From the NCBI GenBank assembly GCA_963575745.1, contig CAUYUJ010010491.1, positions 137,501-201,500 on the forward strand: DNA of 64,000 nucleotides. The letters are read 5' to 3'. The position numbers and the translations under genes are program-made. This document shows positions 36,791-47,849 of the stretch, in pieces. Under the pieces are notes generated by a model. That model ran no database searches and was not told where the DNA came from. It saw nothing but the letters and a program-made list of their open reading frames with translations. Source of the stretch: Prorocentrum cordatum. Taxonomy: Eukaryota; Sar; Dinophyceae; Prorocentrales; Prorocentraceae. Each line of letters opens with the position of its first letter. The stretch's first letter is position 1.

Positions 36791-37541
36791 ACCTTCATTT
36801 CTCGCACCTCCTAATCGTACTCCTCCCCCTCATGCTCCCGCTCCACACCTCACCCTCGACCAGCGCCGCCCCACCCCGCCGGTCTGCACGCGGCCGAGGA
36901 GAGCCTCCCGGCTTCTCGGACCACGGAGACGCCCGCACATCAGCCCCCGGTCATGTGTGTAGGTACGGCGGGCTTGTGTCGTGACGACGTTGGCGTTGGT
37001 TTCTTGCACAGTGTGGATCGTTCAATCTTGAACGATCGCGGCTTTCCGGTAGCGTGAATCGCTCGATGCCAGCCGATTCTAGGCCGCTGGCGACGTTAAC
37101 CATTGAACGCCCCGCGCTGGGGTCGCCGCCGCGTCGACGCGGCACGAACCTACCGTAGGTTTTGGCGGGTGTGACGTCGGCATGAGTCGATGTGGGTTGG
37201 TGTGCAGGTGGGCGGGCTCGCGCCATTGTGTACAATCCCCTGCTGCTGACACTGCTGGTGCCGTTGCTGCTATTTCGGGTCTCTACAACTCCCGCTGATG
37301 GTACGGCGACGGGCTGCCGCGGGCCGAATAATAAGTGAATGACTGCGAGAGCGGCGGAAAGCGCACGAGAGCAGTGGCGACATCCAAACGACACCAAAAA
37401 TGTGTTGTTTCGGCGCAGCCCCATGTCCCACCACGGCAGCATCAAGCACAACCACCTGCCTCCCATATTCCCACGTGCCTTCCAGTCTTTCCCCATCCGT
37501 CCAAAGGACGCATCCCCCCTAGAGAGAGCCGCCATGGGACA
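36791..37541. other. No recognised gene; small perfect palindrome
   Basis: GATCGTTCAA, a TC spacer, and TTGAACGATC form a perfect 10-bp-arm hairpin at 37016-37037. Nothing else was recognised. Confidence 0.5.
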
Positions 37542-37802
37542 TCAAACCCCCTGTCCATGGAGATGTTCAGCTGCAACGGCGTGGTGGTCTTGCTGTTCTT
37601 CGAGATGTCGAAGGCTACACCGCCCTGCTTGCCCTTGCCCAAGGTCCAGTTGCCAGAACAGTGCGTGGTAAGCTGGGCAGTGCCAGAAGGCAGGGCAGGA
37701 AAGCGAAGGGCAAGAGGCTTGACACAGTATCCTGCTCCCCTCAGCATCCATTTTGGCAAAGGGCCAGGGCACACGCTTCATGCCATGGCACAAGGCGTGC
37801 AA
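37542..37802 (-). CDS. Candidate host exon(s), function unknown
   Basis: A frame from about 37670 to 37548 reads LTTHCSGNWTLGKGKQGG then VAFDISKNSKTTTPLQLN and ISMDR. Nearly every codon ends in G or C, as in dinoflagellate coding sequence. It is preceded by a pyrimidine-rich run ending in CAG that would serve as an acceptor. Upstream in another frame MKRVPWPFAKMDAEGS (about 37775-37730) may be a further exon; the joining phase is unclear. No domain is recognised, and no start, stop or complete gene can be drawn. Confidence 0.3.
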   Translation of the reverse strand: MHALCHGMKRVPWPFAKMDAEGSRILCQASCPSLSCPAFWHCPAYHALFWQLDLGQGQAGRCSLRHLEEQQDHHAVAAEHLHGQGV

Positions 37803-37949
37803 CCTTTGAACAAACAGAATACAGCAGACTCACCATGCCCACCCCAGGCAAGATGGGCTGCATGCGATTCGACCACGATCAAGGATGGAGACTTTAACGA
37901 GAACGGCATACCAACGAGCGGCAGTGCATTGAAGTTTCAGCTAGGCTGA

Positions 37950-38540
37950 GACTTCAGCCCACACTTGCACTACACCTAAAAGATACAACGTTCCATTGCT
38001 CAAGACACGCGAGGACGAGCTGAGTTATTGTACGACGACTTGGGATGAGGTGCGCCCAACTAAACCTAACAGTCTGGAGCGGCAGAAACTGATAAAGCAA
38101 CGCGGCATAGGGATAAGCTGAGCTAAGCACCTGATAATCTAAACACGCCGAGCAAAGCACCACCAAGATGAGCTAGCCGAAACAACTCCGAACAACGCTA
38201 AGCTAGAATCCGCCGACCCTGTCGGCGTGTGTGATGGGCTTGTCCGTTCGAGTCGTCCTCTTCGTCATTCGTTAGTCGCCGTTTCTGCTGGCTCCTTTCC
38301 TTGCGGCCCCCATTACCCTGGGCCCGTCGCAGCTCCCCGCCTTTTCATGGGCCCTCCTCCCCAAGCGCGCCAGCCAAAGCGAAATTGAGAAACGTCATGA
38401 GTCAATCGTAGGGAATCCCCCTCCCTTTGATCCCTCCCTCGTCTGGGGGGGTCTCCAGGGGGTGTCCCGGGGGGGGTCCCGGGGGGGTCGCCAACCAAAA
38501 ACACCTCCCTCCCGGGGGGTCCTGCGTCCAAAAAAAACCC
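37950..38540. other. No recognised gene
   Basis: Includes degenerate AGCTAAGC/GAGCTAGC phrases near 38110-38210 and G-run-rich sequence near 38440-38520. No gene was recognised. Confidence 0.45.
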
Positions 38541-39130
38541 AGGACGGGCCAAGAGTGCCCGAAGAGGCCCCTAAGACGGTCCAACAGGCCCCCCATCCCT
38601 GAACGATCTGTCCAAGACGCCTCCAAGGTATCCTGAAGGCCCATGAGGCCTGCAAAACGCCCCTAGAGCCTCCAGGAGCACTCCCAAGAAGGCCCCAAGA
38701 GACAACATTCATTAGTGTCCCTTGGGTTTGGGGAGGATTTGCGCGCTCGCCTCTTCCGCTTCCCGACGCTCCCAGACGGCCCAAGAGGCCCCCAAGATCG
38801 CCCCAAGACGGCCCAAAGTGACGACCCCAAGACGGCCCGAGACGCCTCCCAGACAGGCCAAGAGGCACCCAAGACCGCTCCGAGAGGGTGCCCAGACGTG
38901 GGACCCGAACGGACATTCCGAACCTTCGCCCCCAAGAAGCTCTCAGGAGGCCCCAAGAGGCCTCGAAAACGCCCCCAAGAAGCCCCCAGGAAGCCTTTGG
39001 AGGCCCCCAAGAGGCTCCCAAGAGGCCCCCCAAGAGTCTCCCCAAACGTTTCAAAACTGCCCACCGGAGGCCCCCGAAAGCGCTCCGAAGAGGAGACCCC
39101 GACAAGCATCCCCTCCTCCCCCTGCTCCTA
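38540..39130. repeat. CCAAGA-rich dispersed repeat, block 1
   Basis: Irregular 10-15 bp repeats around CCCAAGAGGCCCCCAAGACG, with the phrase CTCTTCCGCTTCCCGACGCT at about 38750 linking it to the 449-bp array downstream. Several frames stay open through it (Pro/Arg/Lys-rich or Gly/Leu/Trp-rich) because the core lacks stops. Not judged coding. Confidence 0.8.
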
Positions 39131-39835
39131 ACCCTCCTCCTGTTCATCCGCCTCGTATTAATCGTCCGCCACCTGCTCATTGCCCTTCTCGACCTCCTTC
39201 TGCCCCAACTCCCCCTCCTCATCCTCCTCCGCATGCTCTTCCTCGTCCTCCCCCTCCTGCTACACGGCGTCCTCCTCCTCCTCCTCCTCCTCCTCCTCCT
39301 CCTCCTCCTCCTCCTCCTCACCCTCCTCCTCCTCCTTCTCCCCTTCCTTCGCATCCTCCTCCTCCTCATCATCCTCAGCCTCCTGATCATCCTCCTCATC
39401 ATGCTCCCCCCCTCCCCCGCGTACTTTTCCCCCTGCGCTCCGTAACATTACCTCGACCTCGTCCTTCCTATCCTCCTCATCATCATCCTCCCCCTCCGCG
39501 TCTGTATTATTATCCTGCTCCTCCGACTCCAATTATAGTCGTCCTCCTACTGCTCCTTCCCCCCCGTCCTCCCCCTGCCCCTGCTCTCCCTCCTCATCCT
39601 CTTCCGCATCCTCCTCCTCCCCCTCCTGCTGCTCAACCGCGTCCTCCGCCTTCTCCTCCTCCTCCTCCTCCTCCCTCCTCCTCCTCCCACTCCCCCTCCT
39701 CCTCCTCCTCCTCCTCCTCCTCCTCCTCCTCCTCCTCCTCCTCCTCCTCCTCCCCCTCCTCCTCCTCCTGCTCCTCATGCTCTTCCTCCTCCTCCTCCTC
39801 GTCCTGCGCGTCGTCGTCTTCAGGATCGGTGGCCT
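39131..39835. repeat. (CCT)n-rich tract
   Basis: CCT repeats with CCC, CAT and CGT interruptions; the purest stretches are at 39266-39330 and 39695-39760. Confidence 0.95.
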
Positions 39836-39849
39836 CAGCCATAAGGCCT

Positions 39850-40035
39850 TCACAATCCCTGGCCACAAAAGCGCAAGTTGAAAATCAAGCAGCTGCAGCC
39901 TTCAGCGACAGCCAAATAGACATCGAAAGTGGAGCAAGAGGACATGGTACAGCCGACGCTAGAGCAGAAGCTGCAGATAAAGCGACAGCTGCAGATAGGC
40001 CCAGGCAAGCCGAGCTGGGATGCCATGCTCAGCTA
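39850..40035 (+). pseudogene. Candidate host exon with an internal TAG, function unknown
   Basis: One frame reads LHNPWPQKRKLKIKQLQPSA then TAK, a TAG at about 39930, then TSKVEQEDMVQPTLEQKLQI and KRQLQIGPGKPSWDAMLS. The Lys/Gln-rich helical pattern looks protein-like. The end could use a GC donor (GCTAATCC, about 40033), with a good GT- or GC-to-AG interval ending TTGTGTCTCCAG at 40191. Another frame is also open here, so this is weak. No domain is recognised. Confidence 0.22.
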
Positions 40036-40479
40036 ATCCTATGTGACCCCAAACATCCTGAGCAAAGCTACGCTCCGCTGGCATATGATCCGTCCGGTCC
40101 CCTTCGGGAGGGCGCAAGGCTGCGAGGTATGATGCTGGACTGCTGTGTTGCGTTCTGTGTGATACCGTTTACCTTGTCTCTTGTGTCTCCAGTCCTTTAC
40201 CCATGCTACTGTCCATCAGGAAGCCTGGATCGCAACAACAGCAAAAAGCAAGAGGGGATCCATGGCCCAAGAGCCAAGAGGCCTGGAAGACGCCACAAGG
40301 AGGCTCTGAAGAAAGCTTTGAAGGCACAATACGGCAGAAGATGGCCCCACGATGCCTCCAAGATGGCCCGGGAGGGCCTCCTCAGGGCAGAAAACGCTGA
40401 AAGTCCAAACTGCCCTCTGTCTTGCATGTCCCACGTTTTGGTCCAACGATGTCGCAATATCACTTCGATGCGACCCCTA

Positions 40480-40715
40480 GGGCCCCGACATTGCCCAAGC
40501 CAGCCCCGACGCGGCCCCCAAAGGCTCCAAGTTGCCTCGCAAATCGCCCAGGATTACCCCGCAAGGCTCCCAGATGGCCCCGAGACGCGGGCTCGGCCCC
40601 GGAGGACTCAAGCTAGCCCCGAGATTACCCAAGATGGCCCGATGATGGCCCTAAACGCCCAAAAATGCCGCCATGGGGGCCCCAATATGGCAACGAGATG
40701 GCTCAGCCCAGGGGG
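40480..40715. repeat. CCAAGA-related dispersed repeat, block 2
   Basis: A degenerate member of the CCAAGATGGCCC family; ordinary sequence lies between it and block 1. Confidence 0.6.
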
Positions 40716-40734
40716 CCGGCGGCTGAGGGCACAG

Positions 40735-40920
40735 CCCTCCTCCTCCTCCTCCTCCTCCTCCTCCTCCTCCTCCTCCTCCTCCTCCTCCTCCTCCTCCTCC
40801 TCCTCCTCCCTCTCCTCCTGCTTCTCCTCCCTCCTCCTCCTCCTCCTCCTCCTCCTCCTCCTCCTCCTCCTCCTCCTCCTCCTCCTCCTCCTCCTCCTCC
40901 TCCTCCTCCTCCTCTCCTTC
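40735..40920. repeat. (CCT)n microsatellite
   Basis: About 185 bp of CCT with two short interruptions. Confidence 0.97.
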
Positions 40921-41084
40921 CTTTTCGCCTCCTGGGAATCCGTTCGTCTGCTCGGGCTTTCAGCTCGCATGGGAGCGTAAACTGATCATCAGCAGCAGCA
41001 GAATCCGCCGACCCCTTGGGGATCATCGGCGTGTGAGATGCTTCCCCCTCCCCAAACCCCTCCCCCGGGAGCCCGGTCCGGTCG

Positions 41085-42640
41085 ATTTGGAGGGGGGGGG
41101 GGGGGGTCCGGGACGAGCGCTCCACGGGGCTTTTCCTGGCCCAAGAGGGCTTCAAGACGGGCCACGAAGCCCCCAAGAGGCCTCCAAGACGGCCCACGAA
41201 GGCTCCGAGAAGCCAAACGACCGCTCCAAGACGCCCACGATGGCCCCAAGACGGGCCAAGAGGTCTCCAAGACGGCCCCTGAGGTCCCAAATGAGCCTCC
41301 CAAGAGGGCCCAAAGAGTCAAACATTGCTGATTTTCCAGAGTGTTTTTCTATGTTTTTTGCTTTTCCGCCTTTCCGGCTTCCCGACGCTCCAAGACGGGC
41401 AAAGAGGCCCCAAAGATAGCCCCAAGATGGCCCAAGAGGCCCCCAAGACGGCCTCCAGACGGCCCAAGACGGCCCCAAGACGGCCCAAGAGGTCCCCAAG
41501 ACGGCCCAAGAGGGCCGATTTGGAGGGGGGGAGGGGGCCGGGACGAGCGCAGCACGGCCGGGACGAGCGGTTCCAGGGCTTTTCCGGGCCCAAGAGGGCC
41601 TCAAGACGGGCCAAGAAGGCTCCAAGAGGCCTCCAAGACGGCCCACGAAGGCTCCGAGACGCCAAACGACCCCTCCAAGACGCCCAAGATGGCCCCAAGA
41701 CGGGCCAAGAGGTCTCCAAGGCGGCCCCCGAGGTCCCATACAAGTCTCCCAAGAAGGCCCCAAGAGTCTAAAATTGTTGATTTTCCATAGTGTTCTTCGA
41801 CGTTTTTTGCTTTTCCGCCTTTCCGGCTTCCCAACGCTCCAAGACGCGCGACGAGGCCCCAAAGATAGCCCCAAGATGGCCCAAGAGGCCCCCAAGACGG
41901 CCTCCAGACGGCCCAGGACGGCCCCAAGACGGCCCAAGAGGTCCTCAAGACGGCCCAAGAGGGCCGATTTGGAGGCGGGGAGGGGGCCAGGACGAGCGCA
42001 GCACGGCCGGGACGAGCGGTTCCAGGGCTTTTCCGGGCCCAAGAGGGCCTCAAGACGGGCCAAGAAGGCTCCAAGAGGCCTCCAAGACGGCCCACGAAGG
42101 CTCCGAGACGCCAAACGACCCCTCCAAGACGCCCAAGATGGCCCCAAGACGGGCCAAGAGGTCTCCAAGACGGCCCCCGAGGTCCCAAACAAGCCTCCCA
42201 AGAGGGCCCCAAGAGTCTAAAATTGTTGATTTTCCATAGTGTTCTTCGACGTTTTTTGCTTTTCCGCCTTTCCGGCTTCCCAACGCTCCAAGACGCGCGA
42301 CGAGGCCCCAAAGATAGCCCCAAGATGGCCCAAGAGGCCCCCAAGACGGCCTCCAGACGGCCCAGGACGGCCCAAAGACGGCCCAAGAGGTCCCCAAGAC
42401 GGCCCAAGAGGGCTCCAAGACGGCACCACGAGGGGCCCAAGAGGGCGACCAAACATGTTGAAACTCTAGCTTTCTGCCCCCAGGAGCCCCAGGGGGCCCC
42501 AAGAGTGCCCCAAGAGGCCCCCAGAGGCCCTCACGAGGCCGCCCAGACGCCCCAAGGAACCCCCAAGAAGCACCCCAGAGGCTCCGAAACGGCCCCCGAG
42601 TGGCTCCAAAACTCGCAGTGTCGCTGTCCGCTCGGACCTC
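41085..42640. repeat. 449-bp tandem array of the CCAAGA-rich family
   Basis: GATTTTCCATAGTGTTCTTC starts units at 41779 and 42228, with an earlier, more diverged unit (GATTTTCCAGAGTG) at 41330. The later spacing is 449 bp. Each unit opens with TTTTGCTTTTCCGCCTTTCC and continues with many CCAAGACGGCCC phrases and a GGAGGGGG block. Translations in two plus-strand frames repeat accordingly; no recognised protein family. Confidence 0.9.
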
Positions 42641-42782
42641 CCCGCGGAACTGCCCGAGACCCTCTGGCGGTGGCGGCGAACAGACACCAAACAAATATCA
42701 CTCGCCTTTTCACCCCTTCGCAGCTTCTACTACCCCCAGATTGGCATAAACAAGGGGTCGGCGGTGTGGCGTAAGCCTAAGA

Positions 42783-44095
<1,313 letters not shown>

Positions 44096-44456
44096 ACCCT
44101 CCTCCAGGTCCTCCACGTCCTCCCCCATCGTGGCCAGCGCCCAGCGGAGAAGGCTCCTCGCCCAGCGCGACGGCGACGTCCGCGTCGCCCTGCCAGGCAG
44201 CACCACCGCCCGAGATCGCGAAGGCCGCGCTCAGGTTGGCCACCGACGCGGACGCGCGCGGCGGGCGCGCTTGCGCGCGCAAGCCAGAGAGGGGGAGGCG
44301 AGGGAGCAGGAAGGAGGAGACGGAGGAGAAAGAGGAGCAAGAGCGAGGAGGAGGAAGATCAGCGCACACCCAACGCGCATCAACGATCTTGCAATAATCC
44401 CTCCGTCCAAGTTCCCTCCTCATAATCCCTACCAGAAAGCATGTCCATTGCGAATG

Positions 44457-44551
44457 TGGCGAGATCTTTTCTTCGGATGCTTGCCTTGAGCCATACCAGC
44501 AACGGCATGATCTCTCACAGTAAACCTGCTGGGGGTCTCTGGATTCCTGCA
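44457..44551 (-). repeat. 3' LTR of the Copia element
   Basis: 95 bp, the same as the 5' LTR except C versus T at 44503. Unusually short for a Copia LTR. Confidence 0.9.
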
Positions 44552-44562
44552 GCCCCCTTCGT
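44552..44562 (-). other. Polypurine tract of the Copia element
   Basis: On the minus strand, CGAAGGGGGC lies directly before the 3' LTR, the position of the plus-strand DNA primer. Confidence 0.7.
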
Positions 44563-44784
44563 GCCGCTCAGCTCTTCAGCCAGGCACGATACTCGAATCC
44601 TGAAAAGCTCCGAAACTCATTGTCAGTGCGCAGCGCTCTGGACCACGGCGTTGGTCGAGCACTGCAATCAAAGTGCACGCAATAGCCGCGCTGACGGCCG
44701 TAGCCCGTCCAAGGCAATGACAGCGCGGAGCGAAAGACTGCAGGCCGAAATGGCCAGGCCAAAATGGCCGCTCGTGCCTCCGGT

Positions 44785-45543
44785 TCAGACCTTCGCCTGA
44801 AGGGCACTCGAGAGAGGCGCGCCCGAGAGCTCGACATTCATCATCTTCAGCCCTCGGAGCATCGCCGCCTGGTCGAGGAACTTCGCCCCCAGGTCCGCCG
44901 GACTCGACTTCCCGGGAACCTTGGCCAGTTGAAACCGTCCGTCCTTGAGTGCCTTCTGCACCCACAGCGTCGGCGTCTCGAAGTGTCGGACTTTGCCGCA
45001 GCCTCGTCGTTGCATGATGCCAAGAGCAGCTGCCGAGCCGCTCCAGATGCGAAGGCTCACGTCCCTGCCTAGGCCCTGGCACAGTGACTGCATGCCGATG
45101 GCCCTGCTGGCCGCTCGCACACAGCCGTAGAACTCAGCCTTCCCCGAACTCATGGAGATGGGGATCTGAATCGTCGACGCCGTCACGATCAGGTGCTGCC
45201 CATGTTTGACCACGACTGAACTGGTGCTCCTCCGCGTGATCGGGCAGCCTGCCCAATCGGTGTCCGAGTAGATGTCCATCACTGTGGGTGCCCGCTGTCG
45301 GCCCCACTTCCAGATGGCCCGCGGCGCCCCGATCAAGAAGCGCCCAGCGCGCTTCAGGAGGCGGAGGTGTCGCTCTGTCGGCTTCTGCATACCGCGAGCG
45401 CACTCCTTGGCCGTGAACTGCACCTCTGGCCGGTCGAGCGCCAAGTAGCCCAGCCCCATGCACGCGCTGCGGTACTCTGCCGCCTCGTGCTCGTTCAGCT
45501 CGCGCTCGACCTCAGGTGTAAGCTTCTGGCTCAGCCCTGGCAA
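44785..45543 (-). pseudogene. RNase H end of Copia pol, detached from RT
   Basis: The frame begins in the LSQKLTPEVE phrase and reads YRSACMGLGYLALDRPEVQF, then MDIYSDTDWAGCPITRRSTS (the Asp-containing RNase H motif of Copia elements), VVVKHGQHLI, SSGKAEFYGCVRA (Glu motif), and ends at 44785 about 230 bp before the 3' LTR. The catalytic Asp and Glu are visible. It has no initiation codon of its own: it is the C-terminal part of a pol whose integrase and RT coding has been removed. Confidence 0.85.
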
Positions 45544-45588
45544 GATCTGCGCAAGATCTGCTCGACCTCAGGTGTAAGCTTCTGGCTC
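45505..45588. repeat. 28-bp direct repeat at the Copia deletion junction
   Basis: CTCGACCTCAGGTGTAAGCT followed by TCTGGCTC occurs at 45505-45532 and again at 45561-45588, encoding SQKLTPEVE at the end of one ORF and the start of the next. A GCAAGATCTGC duplication lies between them. This is the likely scar of the event that removed integrase and RT. Confidence 0.8.
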
Positions 45589-47447
45589 GATCTTGCCGGC
45601 GGGCCCTCCGCGACCTCCTCGTGAGCCGCGCCTGGCTGGCCGGCTTCACCCTCGGGAGGCTCGCGGCCTGCCACCTCGACCGGGCAGACCTCCGGCACGT
45701 ACGGGTCGACGTGCATATCCATCTCGTAGACCTTGTTCCTGCGGCAGAACTTGACAACGTCTCCGCTGGTCTTGTGGTACGCGTAGCTAATGTCCTGCCC
45801 GCCCTCCGAGTCGAAGACGAGCCGATGGCCAGAGTCGACCATCTCCGCGACGCTCAGCAACGGCTTGCTGATGTCCACCACCCTGAACTTGGCAGCGCGT
45901 GCCTGGGAAGCCCCAGGCATCGTCCCCACGAGGATCTTCTCGCCCTCGTCGTTCACGTAGTGGCCAGGGGCGGTCGTGTACGAGATCGCCTGGCCGCCCT
46001 CGCGCACCGGGTAGTCCGTGCACGAGCCACGCGGCAGCACCGACGCCGCCGCACACGAGTCGATGCCCACACGCAAGATGCCGTTGAGCTCGACCTCCTC
46101 CGCATCCGAGTTGCCGTGGATCATGTTCAGGTCCAGGGCCGCGCCGGTCGCAGAGTCGACCACGTCCGCCTTGTCCGGCCCCGGGTCGTAGATGCTGAGG
46201 GAGTGGAGGTTCGCGAACGGGTAGCTGACCTGCTCGTCCGCGTCGTTCAGGTAGAGCGCTGCGACCTGTCGAGAGCTCGTGCCGGACATCGCTGTCGCCG
46301 GACTCAGCCTCGTAGTCGCAGCCGTCGAGATAGAGCTGGCCGCCGATGGCACGGTCGTACTCGTCGACTGGGAGGCGTTGATGCGAGCCAGCGTCTGCTC
46401 CATGCTCGCCAACGCCCCCCTGTGCTTGCTCGGGCATTCGCGCTGGGTGCGGCCGCGACCGCCGCAGCCCCAGCAGAGTGGCCCGAGCTGCTGACCATGT
46501 GACTTGCTGCCGGTCTTGCTCTTGCCGTCGGACTTGGACTTGCCCTTGCTGTCGCCCTTGCTCTTGCCCTTGCCGCTGGACTTGCTCTTGCCCTTGCCGT
46601 CGCCCTTGAACCTGCCCTTGCCGTCGCCCTTAGTGAACGCACTCAGGTCCATGGGCACGGGCACTGGGGCGATGGCGCTCTGGGCACGGCGGATGTCGGT
46701 GACCTCACGTCGGAAGTCCTGCCACTCTACCAGCCTGGTCGCATTGAGCAAGAGGTGCTGGCGCAGAGGGCCTTCCTCGAGCTGCCGAAGGACGATGCCG
46801 ATCCTCATGGAGGCTGTGATGGCCTCGCCGCTCCTCTGCTTGTACCTGAGGAGCTCTCGCTCGAACAGCGCCAGCCGGTCCTCGACATCGCCAGTGAACG
46901 AGGAGAAGTTCAGGAGGTTCAGCAGCTGCCCCGCGATGCGGGACCTCGCATTCGGTTCGTAGTATTCAACCAGCTTGCGCCAAGCCTGGAAGCCCTCATT
47001 CTCGCCAGCATTCACGATCGTCGTCAGGGGATGCTGCCGGTAGAGGAGGAGCAAGATGTAATACAGCTGCTGCGAGGCCTGCCTCATGTTCTCCTCGAGG
47101 AAGTCATCGTTCTGAACTGAGGCCTCGTCAGCGCTCTCTGCCAGTCGCATCCCTGCCAGCAAGTCGGCGTTCACGACGCCACAGTACGCCTTGAAGATCA
47201 CCTTCCAATCGTTCCACTTGTGCTCCTCGCCCGTGAACACGTCTGGCTTGCCCAGCGTGCGAGTGTCCACGAGCGACTCGGCTCGAGGCTGTAGCACAGG
47301 CCCGTCCACCCGTGGTCTAGCCTCGGCCACACGGCCGAGACGCTGCACCTCGGCCGTGAGATCGTTCTCCCTCTGCTGGCGGTTCTGCAGCTCCTGGGCC
47401 AGCGCCATCATCTGCTGCTCTAGAGCCTGCACGCGCTCCTCCGCCAT
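45531..47447 (-). CDS. Copia gag-protease polyprotein, 638 residues
   Basis: ATG at 47447. Residues 1-40 are Gln/Glu/Leu-rich, likely coiled coil. About 60-255 is a gag core with KPDVFTGEEHKWNDWKVIFK, FQAWRKLVEYYEP and a LRQLEEGPLRQHLL segment. Residues 272-316 are Lys/Gly/Ser repeats (KGDGKGKSK type). The knuckle CWGCGGRGRTQREC (325-338) has C-x2-C-x4-R-x4-C, with Arg where the zinc-binding His is expected. The protease reads VGIDSCAAASVLP (460-472), with DSC instead of DSG. The frame ends by deletion at SQKLTPEVEQILRRSCQG. An upstream open frame (47799-47449, with DEWELVEVHQGWRRVARQLR) may be the true N-terminus. Confidence 0.85.
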   Translation of the reverse strand: MAEERVQALEQQMMALAQELQNRQQRENDLTAEVQRLGRVAEARPRVDGPVLQPRAESLVDTRTLGKPDVFTGEEHKWNDWKVIFKAYCGVVNADLLAGMRLAESADEASVQNDDFLEENMRQASQQLYYILLLLYRQHPLTTIVNAGENEGFQAWRKLVEYYEPNARSRIAGQLLNLLNFSSFTGDVEDRLALFERELLRYKQRSGEAITASMRIGIVLRQLEEGPLRQHLLLNATRLVEWQDFRREVTDIRRAQSAIAPVPVPMDLSAFTKGDGKGRFKGDGKGKSKSSGKGKSKGDSKGKSKSDGKSKTGSKSHGQQLGPLCWGCGGRGRTQRECPSKHRGALASMEQTLARINASQSTSTTVPSAASSISTAATTRLSPATAMSGTSSRQVAALYLNDADEQVSYPFANLHSLSIYDPGPDKADVVDSATGAALDLNMIHGNSDAEEVELNGILRVGIDSCAAASVLPRGSCTDYPVREGGQAISYTTAPGHYVNDEGEKILVGTMPGASQARAAKFRVVDISKPLLSVAEMVDSGHRLVFDSEGGQDISYAYHKTSGDVVKFCRRNKVYEMDMHVDPYVPEVCPVEVAGREPPEGEAGQPGAAHEEVAEGPPARSSQKLTPEVEQILRRSCQG

Positions 47448-47734
47448 CTCAGCGGCGGTTCGCGCGCAGTTTCGTGAAATCCTTCAGGTGCTGGCCCAGC
47501 GCTGCCCAGGTCCTCCTCAGCCTGAACAGCTTGCGTAACTGCCTCGCCACTCTCCTCCAGCCTTGATGGACCTCGACGAGCTCCCACTCGTCGCCGCCAC
47601 CGGAGCTTGGCCCAGCGGGCCCTGCTGCGGCTCCCGCGCCGGCGGCCGGCCCCAGGCTGCTGGGGCTCTCCGCGCCGCTGGCGGGAGCGGGAGCCGCGGA
47701 GCCCGACCCCGTGGACTGGGAGGGTCGGGACCAC

Positions 47735-47747
47735 GGCTCCGCTACCA
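47735..47747 (-). other. Primer-binding site of the Copia element
   Basis: The minus-strand sequence TGGTAGCGGAGCC directly follows the 5' LTR. It starts with TGG, as for priming by a tRNA CCA end, and resembles the TGGTATCAGAGC type common in Copia elements. The tRNA is not identified. Confidence 0.6.
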
Positions 47748-47842
47748 TGGCGAGATCTTTTCTTCGGATGCTTGCCTTGAGCCATACCAGCAATGGCATG
47801 ATCTCTCACAGTAAACCTGCTGGGGGTCTCTGGATTCCTGCA
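47748..47842 (-). repeat. 5' LTR of the Copia element
   Basis: 95 bp; TG...CA ends. Expected to carry the element's promoter, but no TATA-like motif is obvious. Confidence 0.9.
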
Positions 47843-47849
47843 GAATGCC

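Larger units (their letters stand above)
44457..47842 (-). mobile_element. Copia-type LTR element with internal deletion
   Basis: 3386 bp bounded by 95-bp LTRs (44457-44551 and 47748-47842) that differ at one base. On the minus strand each LTR begins TG and ends CA. The element is flanked by the perfect 5-bp duplication GAATG (44452-44456 and 47843-47847). A primer-binding-like TGGTAGCGGAGCC follows the 5' LTR and a CGAAGGGGGC purine tract precedes the 3' LTR. Inside are gag-protease and the end of RNase H, joined without integrase and RT. Near-identical LTRs imply a recent insertion, so the deletion derivative was probably mobilised in trans or was deleted after insertion. Confidence 0.9.

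Noticed and set aside
37745-37765. CCATTTTGGC match to the middle of the dinoflagellate spliced leader
   Set aside because: Only about ten bases match; flanking bases differ and no SL RNA context is present.
38722-40980. 752-codon Pro/Ser-rich plus-strand frame
   Set aside because: It runs through CCAAGA-family repeats and (CCT)n tracts; only 39850-40035 shows any coding-like quality, and in another frame.
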